Source: Psychrobacter sp. Choline-02u-9
GTDB taxonomy: Bacteria; Pseudomonadota; Gammaproteobacteria; Pseudomonadales; Moraxellaceae
Length of the DNA stretch: 64,000 nucleotides
Reading direction: 5' to 3'
NCBI RefSeq assembly: GCF_002836505.1
Contig: NZ_PJBF01000057.1
Span: forward strand, 1 to 64,000
This document shows, one piece after another, positions 53,146 through 61,768 of this stretch. Below the pieces are notes generated by a model. That model did not search any database. It was not told the origin of the DNA and saw nothing but the letters and a program-made list of their open reading frames with translations. The stretch's first letter is position 1. The number at the start of each line of letters is the position of its first letter. The translations under genes and the position numbers were made by a program.

Positions 53146-53689
53146 ATGGTTTTCTCCGGAAAAATGAAATGAGCAGTAGCAGCAACAAAGGTCGAAATCC
53201 GAGATTTCTCAGAATTCAACTAGTCTTAGTCGCAGCTACTCAGCTTCCACGCATTCTATAGGTTTTCTAAGTAAATAGAAATAGCCTGTACAATTAAGTA
53301 ACAATAAAATTTAAAATAATATTTTACTTTGGCTATCCGATATACTTTTTAATACAAGAGGCTAGATTAATCGACGTATAATCAATGACATCAGAGGGAT
53401 TAAGACCTCTTTTGGTTCTCATTTTTTGTCTCGAATTGTTGATATTAGCCCCGTTTTTATGGGTAAGAATTGAATTAAATAGTCCGATTATGGTCCTATA
53501 TTACATAAATCCTAGTTAAGTTAGCAATTTTATAGGTTTCTACTTGCTTTTAGGATAGTAGACTAGGTCATAGCGTGAGTTAACTGGTCAAATAACATAT
53601 AACATAAGTAAAGATTAATAGAAGTAGTGGCTAATAGAGATAGTAGTTAATAGAAATAGTGAATCAATCTATATTTGAGGAATAGAATT
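53146..53689. other. Divergent upstream region
   Basis: A 540-bp AT-rich region between two divergent genes with no coding frame of note. Short GTTAATAGA-type repeats occur at about 53610-53660 before the plus-strand start. Confidence 0.35.
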
Positions 53690-54577
53690 ATGAAATGGCA
53701 AGGTAGACGAGGTAGCTCTAATGTGCGCTCTAGCACAGGTGGCGGTAAGATGATCGGCGGTGGTATTGGGGGTATCATTATCGCTGGTATTTTATGGTTG
53801 GTATTTGGCGTAAACCCAATGACCGCATTACAGACAGGTCAAGCGGTTACAGGTGGTAGTAGTGAATCATCTACTGAGCTGGCAACCAGCACAGACCGAG
53901 ACACGCAGTTTGTGAAAGTTGTACTAGCAGATACAGAAGAAGTCTGGCATCAAATCTTTAATGAAGCTGGTAGTACTTATCAAGAACCGTCATTGATTTT
54001 GTTTAATGGTCAGGTCAGCTCAGCATGTGGTAGTGCTAGCTCTGCAACCGGTCCATTTTATTGTCCAGGGGATCAGACTGTTTATTTGGATACGTCATTC
54101 TTTGTAGAGATGCGTCAGAATCTTGGTATTTCAGGCGATCAGCAAGGCTCTGGTGGTGAAGAGAACCAAGGCAAGGCTGGCGATTTCGCACAGGCCTACG
54201 TGATAGCGCATGAGGTCGGTCATCATGTTCAGACGCTACTGGGCATTAGCCAACAGGTCAATGAAGCTCGTCAGCAAGTGACCCAAGCACAGTCCAATAA
54301 GCTATCAGTATTGCAAGAGTTGCAAGCGGATTGTTTTGCTGGTGTATGGGCACAGCGCAATCAAGAGCGTGTACAGTTTTTAGAAGCTGGAGATCTTGAT
54401 GAAGCGGTGAATGCAGCTAGTCAAATTGGTGATGATCGTCTAGCGAAAGCGAGTGGTGGTGCAGTAGTGCCCGATAACTTTACTCATGGTACCAGTCAAC
54501 AACGTGTCGAATGGTTCACCCGTGGTCTAGAAAGCGGTAATGTACAATCTTGCGATACGTTCAGCGGTGCACTTTAA
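53690..54577 (+). CDS. YpfJ-type neutral zinc metallopeptidase
   Basis: A 295-residue membrane-anchored protease-like protein. MKWQGRRGSSNVR and a Gly-rich stretch lead to one membrane helix (about 23-42). The zinc motif is AYVIAHEVGHHVQTLLG (HExxH, about 178-182), followed by LQELQADCFAGVWA with the third-ligand Glu/Asp region and GTSQQRVEWFTRG. This is the 'neutral zinc metallopeptidase' (ypfJ) family of unknown substrate. The ATG at 53690 after TGAGG is preferred over a TTG five codons upstream. Confidence 0.88.
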   Translation: MKWQGRRGSSNVRSSTGGGKMIGGGIGGIIIAGILWLVFGVNPMTALQTGQAVTGGSSESSTELATSTDRDTQFVKVVLADTEEVWHQIFNEAGSTYQEPSLILFNGQVSSACGSASSATGPFYCPGDQTVYLDTSFFVEMRQNLGISGDQQGSGGEENQGKAGDFAQAYVIAHEVGHHVQTLLGISQQVNEARQQVTQAQSNKLSVLQELQADCFAGVWAQRNQERVQFLEAGDLDEAVNAASQIGDDRLAKASGGAVVPDNFTHGTSQQRVEWFTRGLESGNVQSCDTFSGAL

Positions 54578-54683
54578 TGGCCATATGTATTAATAACTGT
54601 GTATTTGACTAATGATGTATTTCTAATAATAATGTTTTTGATTATAAGTCTAGCGCATGGACTTATAATCAAAATTAAGACAT

Positions 54684-54715
54684 AAAAAAGTCTGCAACGA
54701 ATTGCAGGCTTTTTT
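54684..54715. terminator. Bidirectional terminator
   Basis: AAAAAAGTCTGCAA and TTGCAGGCTTTTTT with a 4-nt loop. It ends the metallopeptidase gene and serves the convergent small lipoprotein gene. Confidence 0.85.
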
Positions 54716-54773
54716 ATCATCTTTTATCTGATATTACTCAATCAATTGTCAAATAATATCAGCGTAGAAAGAT

Positions 54774-55001
54774 TTAGTTGTTGTCAAGAACATAACCACC
54801 AGCACCGCCAATCGCTGCACCAGCCAATGCGCCACGAGCGATATCTTTGCTGTCGCCTTTGCTTCTAATAAGAGCACCAGCTGCTGCGCCAGCGGTAGCA
54901 CCTTTAGCTGTATTGCTCATACCGCTATAAGAGTTACAACCAGTCATGATTAGGGCTGAGCTAGTAATTGCAGTCATTGCGATCGTTTTAGCAAATTTCA
55001 T
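54774..55001 (-). CDS. Glycine-zipper small lipoprotein (OsmB-like)
   Basis: A 75-residue outer-membrane-type lipoprotein. The signal MKFAKTIAMTAITSSALIMTGC has the lipid Cys22. Two Gly/Ala zipper segments follow (AKGATAGAAAGALI and ARGALAGAAIGGAGGYVL). Similar to OsmB/SlyB-type glycine zippers. The ATG at 55001 follows AGGTGAT; an earlier frame opening at 55046 would spoil the signal peptide. Confidence 0.82.
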   Translation of the reverse strand: MKFAKTIAMTAITSSALIMTGCNSYSGMSNTAKGATAGAAAGALIRSKGDSKDIARGALAGAAIGGAGGYVLDNN

Positions 55002-55254
55002 ATTATCACCTATTAAGTCATCAAGTTTAAAATACAATACCTTCAAAATACTGTGTCCATGATATTTTCAAGTATATTCCTACTGTCTGTCATAATAGTC
55101 GGTTACTAATAATATAGTCGTAGTAAAAGCGCTAAACTTTGCAAACGAGATGTAAGCGATGTTGCCGTACTGTATCATCACCAATAGCTGTAAACGACAG
55201 AAGGAATTACATTTTAATGGGTTTAACTATTAATATTTTGATGCTGTCATAAAA

Positions 55255-55276
55255 AAGACTACCTATAGGTAGTCTT
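55255..55276 (-). terminator. Terminator of rho
   Basis: The 22-bp perfect palindrome AAGACTACCTATAGGTAGTCTT is followed on the minus strand by TTTTAT. It lies 45 bp after the rho stop. The remaining 55002-55320 gap holds no gene. Confidence 0.82.
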
Positions 55277-55320
55277 AATTTCAAATCAAAGCTGAATATG
55301 TTTAACAAGTTAACTAAGAA

Positions 55321-56589
55321 TTAGTTTTGTGATTTACGCTTCATTTGCTCAAAGAATTCATCATTGGTTTTCGCTTCTTTTAGGCGATCCAATAAGAACT
55401 CAGTGGCTTGTACGCCATCCATCGGTTGAAGCAGTTTGCGTAAAATCCATACTTTACGCAGCTTGTCTTCGTCCAATAGACGCTCTTCGCGGCGTGTACC
55501 AGATTTTTTGATATTAATCGCAGGGAATACACGTTTTTCAGCCAAGTCACGCTCAAGCGTAATCTCTTGGTTACCCGTTCCCTTAAACTCTTCAAAAATG
55601 ACGCTATCCATCTTACTGCCAGTATCAATCAATGCACTGGCAATAATGGTCAAACTACCACCTTCTTCCACGTTACGCGCAGCACCAAAGAAACGTTTTG
55701 GACGTTCTAGAGCATTGGCATCCAGACCACCGGTCAATACTTTACCTGACGACGGAATGACCGTGTTATAAGCACGTGCTAGACGCGTAATTGAATCAAG
55801 TAAAATCACCACGTCTTGCTTATGTTCAACCAAACGCTTGGCTTTTTCGATGACCATTTCAGCCACTTGTACGTGACGCTGTGGCGGCTCATCAAAAGTA
55901 GAAGCAACCACTTCACCGCGTACTGTACGCACCATCTCGGTGACTTCTTCTGGACGTTCATCAATCAATAATACGATTAAATAGCATTCAGGATTATTAC
56001 GAGTGATTGATTGTGCGATGGTCTGTAGCAACATCGTTTTACCCGCTTTTGGCGGTGCAACGATGATAGAACGCTGACCTTTACCAATCGGAGCGATTAG
56101 ATCGATGATACGACCAGTCAAATCTTCAGTGGTTCCGTTACCAAGCTCAAGTTTTAAATGCTCAGTTGGGAATAGGGGTGTCAGGTTCTCAAAGATAAGC
56201 TTATGACGTGAGCGATCTGGCGTATCAAAGTTAATCTCGCCGACTTTCAATAATGCAAAATAACGCTCAGAATCTTTTGGTGGACGAATCGTACCAGCGA
56301 TACTGTCACCAGTTTTTAGACTGAAACGGCGAATTTGGCTAGGGCTGACATAAATATCATCAGGACCGGCTAAATATGAGCCTTCTGATGAGCGCAAAAA
56401 TCCAAAACCATCAGGAAGAACCTCAAGTACGCCGTCACCATAAATGGCTTCACCGTTACGCGCATGGGTTTTTAAAATAGCAAAGATAATGTCCTGTTTA
56501 CGGCTACGAGCCATATTATCAAGACCCATTTCTTTGGCGATAGCCAATAGCTCAGCGATTGATTTTTTCTTTAATTCAGTAAGATTCAT
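55321..56589 (-). CDS. rho: Transcription termination factor Rho
   Basis: A 422-residue hexameric RNA helicase. N-terminal helical part [42 protein letters not shown]-binding cold-shock domain [26 protein letters not shown]; Walker [14 protein letters not shown]; Walker [18 protein letters not shown]-loop and R-loop region [28 protein letters not shown]. Length is normal. Confidence 0.97.
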   Translation of the reverse strand: MNLTELKKKSIAELLAIAKEMGLDNMARSRKQDIIFAILKTHARNGEAIYGDGVLEVLPDGFGFLRSSEGSYLAGPDDIYVSPSQIRRFSLKTGDSIAGTIRPPKDSERYFALLKVGEINFDTPDRSRHKLIFENLTPLFPTEHLKLELGNGTTEDLTGRIIDLIAPIGKGQRSIIVAPPKAGKTMLLQTIAQSITRNNPECYLIVLLIDERPEEVTEMVRTVRGEVVASTFDEPPQRHVQVAEMVIEKAKRLVEHKQDVVILLDSITRLARAYNTVIPSSGKVLTGGLDANALERPKRFFGAARNVEEGGSLTIIASALIDTGSKMDSVIFEEFKGTGNQEITLERDLAEKRVFPAINIKKSGTRREERLLDEDKLRKVWILRKLLQPMDGVQATEFLLDRLKEAKTNDEFFEQMKRKSQN

Positions 56590-57028
56590 AGATAGGTCAT
56601 TAGCAATTGATCAGATGAGAGATGCCATTAGCAGCACAAGTCACGACAGTGATTAAAATAACGGTAATATGATGATATGGGTGTGTGCACAGCGCTGTAG
56701 TTTATGTAGTTTTGGTTTTATATGTCTGCTTATGTACGCATTGCCATCATTGGAGGCAAGGTAATAAGAAATAAGGATAAAAAAGGCTACATAAGAGTCT
56801 GCGTCAAAAACTCAATATCAGTAATTGCGTTTAGTCATTTTGTTCAGCAATGGTGTTTATAATGACGATTGTGTTTTTGTTGATAAACACGAGGAGAATA
56901 GCGACAAGATACTTAGGAAAACAGTTGGTTTTCTCTTGTCAGCAGACTATACGGTCTTCACAATAGCGTTGTCAATAAATTTTGCCAAAAAAGTCACATT
57001 ATCGAGTTTTTTGCACAAAAAACAAGCA
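56590..57028. other. Upstream region of rho
   Basis: About 440 bp with no supported gene. A 73-codon frame at 56825-57046 starts with TTG, has no ribosome-binding site and runs into the trxA terminator. The rho promoter and leader should lie here. Confidence 0.35.
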
Positions 57029-57062
57029 AAAAAGCCACTATCTTAGTCAGATAATGGCTTTC
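57029..57062 (-). terminator. Terminator of trxA
   Basis: AAAGCCACTATCT pairs with AGATAATGGCTTT with one mismatch; on the minus strand a run of six T follows. It lies about 55 bp after the trxA stop. Confidence 0.78.
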
Positions 57063-57114
57063 TCGGTTATTCTATTTTACCCGCTCAAGGTAACCTAGAG
57101 CGAGCAAATGTAAC

Positions 57115-57441
57115 TTATAAATGCTTGTCTAATACTTTAGCCAATTCAGCTTTTGGCTGTAGGCCCATTACTGAATCAACTTTTTCGCCATCTTTGAATA
57201 CAAATAGCGTTGGGATGTTACGAATACCGAAACGGCTAGCCGCTTGTGGGTTGTTGTCTACGTCTACTTTAACGATTTTAACTTTACCTTGGTACTCAGT
57301 CGCTAGATCTTCTAAAATAGGAGCAATGGCTTTACAAGGACCACACCATGGCGCCCAGAAGTCTACTAGTACAGGTACGTCTGATTGTAGAACGTCTTGA
57401 TCAAAGTCTGTGTCGGTAGTATGTACAATAAGGTCTGACAT
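57115..57441 (-). CDS. trxA: Thioredoxin
   Basis: A 108-residue thioredoxin: [24 protein letters not shown] with the redox pair WCGPC (Cys33, Cys36), then [28 protein letters not shown] with the cis-Pro. It supplies electrons to ribonucleotide reductase, and to DsbD if that is expressed. Confidence 0.97.
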   Translation of the reverse strand: MSDLIVHTTDTDFDQDVLQSDVPVLVDFWAPWCGPCKAIAPILEDLATEYQGKVKIVKVDVDNNPQAASRFGIRNIPTLFVFKDGEKVDSVMGLQPKAELAKVLDKHL

Positions 57442-57921
57442 AATTTTATCTCTCTTGTTTTATTACTTCTATCACCACTCATCAACATATATATTGGTTT
57501 AATAATAAATCAGTTGGTGGTCAAAGAATTGTTTAGAAGGGGTGAAAATGTGCCATTATATTAACATGTTTGCCCTAATTTGACAGATACAGGCTGGTTA
57601 AATTGTTTAACAACTAGTATTAGCACAATAAATCGAAACGGTGCAGCACAAGAGTGTCTAATCTGTTATTTAATACGATTATCCTTATCAAAGTATGTAT
57701 CTCAGCAAGGTAGAAGTCTTATGTTTACCTCGTTTATATAGTAGCTAGTGATTAGTAGCTAGCGATATTAATGACATTAAAAATCAGTCAAAGTTTTGCC
57801 CTTTTGTCCATATAACCGTTGCTCATAAAGTGGCTATCGTGCCAAATATAGCTATCATGTCCAAAAGATTAACCACCAAAAATCCTTATCTTAAAACCAA
57901 TTTACATAAGTAGTTAAATTT
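57442..57921. other. Intergenic region trxA / rluA-like gene
   Basis: A 480-bp AT-rich divergent region with promoters expected for both genes. A TAGCTAGTGATTAGTAGCTAGCGAT repeat pair (two TAGCTAG units, 57739-57766) is the only structure seen. Confidence 0.35.
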
Positions 57922-58635
57922 ATGCCTTTTACCGATGAAGAAGTTAATGCCCTCAATGCCCAAGAAGGCGCTTATCCGCTTGAGTTTTTCAAAAAATTTG
58001 CGCAAGAAATTACGGTTTATGAAGACGATGACATTTGGGTGGTTGATAAACCTGCAGGCCTATTAAGCGTCGATGGTAAAACACTCAAAGTCAGTCTGCT
58101 TGCTCGTCTTGAGCGCGCCAATCCAGCTGTCAAATTGATTCATCGTTTAGATATGGACACCTCGGGACTGCTTATTTTTGCAAAAAACGCAGCAGCGCAA
58201 ACCAATATCAGTAAGCAATTCATCGAGCGTCTACCGCAAAAGAAATACCAAGCACGTGTTTTTGGTGAATGGGAGCAGGTCGGCGCAACTGGTGAGATAT
58301 CAGTGCCAGTGCGCTATGAGCCAAGTACCAAACCGCGCCATATCGTCGACCACGACTGGTCAAAGCATGCGCTGACGTTATATGAAGTTGTGGCTCACGA
58401 AACCTGTAATGGCGAGGCAGTCACTCGGGTCATGCTAAAGCCAGTCACGGGCCGTAGTCATCAGCTACGCGTACATATGGTGCATGTCGACCATGTGATG
58501 ATTGGCGATCCGATTTATGCTGAAGGTGCTGCACTAGAGATAGCCCCGAGGCTCAACTTACATGCACAGCAATTGCGTTTAAAGCATCCGGTACTGGGTG
58601 CTTGGATGGATTGGGAAAGTCCCTGCCCATTTTAA
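57922..58635 (+). CDS. RluA-family RNA pseudouridine synthase
   Basis: A 237-residue synthase. WVVDKPAGLLSVDGKT, LIHRLDMDTSGLLIFAKNAAAQ with the catalytic Asp (HRLDMDTSG, about 77), and GRSHQLRVHMVHVDHVMIGDPIYAEGAAL place it in the RluA branch, which modifies 23S U746 and tRNA U32 in E. coli. No S4 domain, as in RluA. The exact target is inferred. Confidence 0.9.
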   Translation: MPFTDEEVNALNAQEGAYPLEFFKKFAQEITVYEDDDIWVVDKPAGLLSVDGKTLKVSLLARLERANPAVKLIHRLDMDTSGLLIFAKNAAAQTNISKQFIERLPQKKYQARVFGEWEQVGATGEISVPVRYEPSTKPRHIVDHDWSKHALTLYEVVAHETCNGEAVTRVMLKPVTGRSHQLRVHMVHVDHVMIGDPIYAEGAALEIAPRLNLHAQQLRLKHPVLGAWMDWESPCPF

Positions 58636-58729
58636 ATCGTTAGATTTTACCGCTTGCGGTTAATAGATGCGATAAATGGCTCTAAAGCCAGCTATAAAAT
58701 GCCAGTCATGCAAACACAAGGATGAAAGT

Positions 58730-60355
58730 ATGCTTGATATCACCACTACCAAACAGGCCATCAAAAACCGCCTTAAAGGTAGAAGTTCAAAGACGGGTAA
58801 GGTAGCCGACTATGAAGTATTGATCATCGGTGCGGGTATTGCAGGTATTGGCATGGCTTGCCGTTTACAGCAACAGCAGCATAAAGGCTTATTCGGTCAT
58901 AAAGCCCCAAAAAAGCAAAAGCAGGCAAAACCGACTAATAAGCAAAAACCTCCACAGCGCTTTGCTATCTTAGAAAAGCGTGCTGATTTGGGTGGTACAT
59001 GGGATTTATTTACCTATCCTGGGATTCGCTCTGACTCTGACGCCCTGACCTTTGGCTATAATTTTAGGCCATGGCTTGATTATAGAATGCTTGCAGCAGG
59101 CGATGATATCAAGCGCTATATCGCCGATACGGCACACGAGTTTGGGGTGACCAAACATATCCATTATCAGCATGAAGTTCAGCAGATATCATGGTCTAGT
59201 GAGGATCAACAGTGGTCAGCGACCATCAAAAACCATGCAAGCGGTGAGATGTTTGTTAAGACTGCCAAGTTTATCGTAGGTGCCACTGGCTATTATGACT
59301 ATGAGCAAGGCTATCGCCCTCACTTTGAGGGAGAAGAGAATTTCCACGGTCAAATCGTCCATCCACAGCACTGGAATAATCTAGACTATAATGATAAAAA
59401 AGTCGTCGTTATTGGTAGCGGTGCCACAGCGATGACGTTGCTACCTGCGCTAGTAGATAAAGACAGTAATCAGTGTGCACGTCATGTCACGATGCTACAG
59501 CGTACGCCGACCTATGTGGCGAGCGTGCCGGGTGATGACCATGCTATGGACTGGCTATCAGGCAAGTTTTCACCATTATCAAAAGAGCAGGCTTATACGG
59601 CACTACGCGCGCGCAACGTGTTACGGCAACAAGGCCTGTACAAAGTTGCGACTCATGCACCCAAGGTGATGAAAGCAGTCTTAAAAAATGGAGTAAAAAA
59701 AGAGTTAAAGGGTAGCGGCGTTGATAGCAACCATTTTATGCCTGACTATAATCCGTGGGATCAACGAGTATGCGCGGTACCTGACGGTGATTTATTCAAG
59801 GCCTTGCAGGACAAACGTGCAACAGTGGTAACCGATCAAATCAGCCACTTTACTGAGACAGGAGTTATGCTGCAATCTGGCCAGCATCTCGACGCTGATA
59901 TCATCGTTACTGCGACTGGCTTAAAGCTACAGATGTTGGGCGGGGCTGTGGTATATATCGATGGTCAAGCTGTCGATATTGGCACGCGTATGACCTACAA
60001 AGCGGTCATGATAGAAGGCATACCTAATCTGGCAGCACTGTTTGGCTATACCAATGCTTCGTGGACACTAAAAATCGATTTGGCTTGTCAATATGTAGTG
60101 AGGCTGTTGGGGTATATGCATAAAAACCATTATCAAGTCGCCATGCCACAAGCACAGACTGACGATATGACAGCCTGTGCTCAAGCAGATACCGTGATGG
60201 GTTCGCTATCGTCTGGTTATGTCAGACGCGGCAAAGACGAGCTACCTAAGCAAGGCGATCGCTATCCTTGGTTCGTGACCAACAACTATTTAAGCGATCG
60301 AATCATGCTTAAGTATCGTAAGGTAAAAGACGACTGGTTACGGTTCAGTCGTTAG
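58730..60355 (+). CDS. Flavin-containing monooxygenase (Baeyer-Villiger type)
   Basis: A 541-residue FAD/NADPH enzyme. The first Rossmann motif VLIIGAGIAGIGMACRL is at about 32-48, followed by an unusual Lys/Gln-rich insert (about 52-80), DLGGTWDLFTYPGIRSDSD, the BVMO fingerprint FHGQIVHPQHW (F-x-G-x3-H-x3-W, about 204), the second Rossmann motif VVVIGSGATAMTLLPAL (about 226), and ATGLKLQMLGG. These enzymes insert oxygen into ketones or oxidise sulfur and nitrogen; the substrate is unknown. The ATG at 58730 follows AGGATGA; the frame opens earlier at 58676. Confidence 0.87.
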   Translation: MLDITTTKQAIKNRLKGRSSKTGKVADYEVLIIGAGIAGIGMACRLQQQQHKGLFGHKAPKKQKQAKPTNKQKPPQRFAILEKRADLGGTWDLFTYPGIRSDSDALTFGYNFRPWLDYRMLAAGDDIKRYIADTAHEFGVTKHIHYQHEVQQISWSSEDQQWSATIKNHASGEMFVKTAKFIVGATGYYDYEQGYRPHFEGEENFHGQIVHPQHWNNLDYNDKKVVVIGSGATAMTLLPALVDKDSNQCARHVTMLQRTPTYVASVPGDDHAMDWLSGKFSPLSKEQAYTALRARNVLRQQGLYKVATHAPKVMKAVLKNGVKKELKGSGVDSNHFMPDYNPWDQRVCAVPDGDLFKALQDKRATVVTDQISHFTETGVMLQSGQHLDADIIVTATGLKLQMLGGAVVYIDGQAVDIGTRMTYKAVMIEGIPNLAALFGYTNASWTLKIDLACQYVVRLLGYMHKNHYQVAMPQAQTDDMTACAQADTVMGSLSSGYVRRGKDELPKQGDRYPWFVTNNYLSDRIMLKYRKVKDDWLRFSR

Positions 60356-60366
60356 TATCTTGGTAA

Positions 60367-61314
60367 TTATTGATGATGGTTGTCGATGAAATCGGCCACT
60401 TGCTTGCTTAACATCTGCCACAAGGTCTCTTGAGCGCTTTTGCTGCCCCATGCATTATGCGGACTAAAGATAACACGCGGATGGTCGCTGATATTGAGCA
60501 AAGGGTCATTATCGGCGATCGGTTCTTGTTCAAACACATCGCTAGCATAGCCGATGATTTGCTCATTATTAACCGCGTCAGTTAATGCCTGGCTATCAAC
60601 GATGCCGCCACGGGCGACGTTGACAATGAGCGGTTGTTTAACCATTTTTGCCAGAGTATCTTTATTAATAAGATGCTCAGTTTGTTCGTTCAATGGGCAG
60701 TGCAGACTGATCACATCCGCACGCGCCAGCACTTCATCAAACGCGGTATAGTCGTCGCTGCGTGGTTCACGTCCTTGGTGCTCTGCCCACAGTACGGTCA
60801 TACCAAAGGCACGAGCAATCTCGGTCACGCGCTTGCCGATAGTGCCAATACCGATAATACCTAATGTCTTATCTTCCAAATCAATCAGCGGAATATCCAG
60901 CAGGCAAAAATTACCGTTTGCCAGCCACGTGCCATCAGCGACTTTCTGATGATAATGAATACCAGCACGCATCGCTGTCAGCATGAGCATAAATGTGTGT
61001 TCGGGAACGCTTTTGACCGCATAACCAGCGACATTGAACAGCGCAACATCGTGCTTATCGCAAGCGGCTTGATCGACGTTGTTCATGCCAGTGGCAGTCA
61101 GTTGGATCAGCTTAAGTTTCGGTAATTGCTTTATCACCTCAGCACCAATTTGTACTTTATTGGTGATAATAATATCGGCGTCTTTGCAGCGCTCAATGAT
61201 GACAGCCGTGTCTTTTGGCGTGTCGTTATAAGTGATGTAATCGCTCACACCTATTGGCGCTGGCAGGTCAATACCATCAGAAAACGTACCTTTATCTAAA
61301 AAAACGGCTTGCAT
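60367..61314 (-). CDS. D-2-hydroxyacid dehydrogenase (glycerate dehydrogenase-like)
   Basis: A 315-residue NAD-dependent dehydrogenase. NAD motif TLGIIGIGTIGKRVTEIARAFG (about 149-170), catalytic Arg region LIVNVARGGIVDSQAL, Glu in SDVFEQEPI and His in FSPHNAWGS (catalytic triad R-E-H). Closest by look to HprA/glycerate or hydroxypyruvate reductases. It is convergent with the monooxygenase gene, 11 bp apart. Confidence 0.88.
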   Translation of the reverse strand: MQAVFLDKGTFSDGIDLPAPIGVSDYITYNDTPKDTAVIIERCKDADIIITNKVQIGAEVIKQLPKLKLIQLTATGMNNVDQAACDKHDVALFNVAGYAVKSVPEHTFMLMLTAMRAGIHYHQKVADGTWLANGNFCLLDIPLIDLEDKTLGIIGIGTIGKRVTEIARAFGMTVLWAEHQGREPRSDDYTAFDEVLARADVISLHCPLNEQTEHLINKDTLAKMVKQPLIVNVARGGIVDSQALTDAVNNEQIIGYASDVFEQEPIADNDPLLNISDHPRVIFSPHNAWGSKSAQETLWQMLSKQVADFIDNHHQ

Positions 61315-61768
61315 GGCTAGTCCTTACTTATTGTTGTCTTATAGATAATTAGCGAATAAATGGCTATCGCATGATTTCTTATCGGCTTAATGTAGCACGT
61401 TGATATTTTTAGTCAAAAACGAATTGGCCAAATATCGATTGAATAGATATAAGCTGCTGTTGAAATAGGATAATCTGTATTATTTAACAATCGTATATTG
61501 GTCTGACATAGTATCGATTAAATAGCTGATAAAATCATAGCTATCGCAAGCTGCCTCTTGAAAAGTCAACTTAACGCACTCATCTACCCGCTAACGTTAT
61601 ATAATGGTTGGGCTGAACGATTGGCTTGATTGGTGTTGTGGCACTTCTTCTATGTCTTTTTGACATTTTATGATGTGAACAACCTTATTTAGCTATTGTT
61701 AGCCGCCATTGCTGTTTTCTAAGCTATCTATCTAAATTTCATTATCTGAGTACAAAAGACATCGCCTT
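61315..61768. other. Intergenic region before rapA
   Basis: A 454-bp divergent region without a supported gene. Promoters of the dehydrogenase and rapA should lie here. No terminator or repeat stood out. Confidence 0.35.

Noticed and set aside
56825-57046. 73-codon plus-strand frame between rho and trxA
   Set aside because: TTG start without ribosome-binding site, low-complexity composition, and overlap with the trxA terminator.
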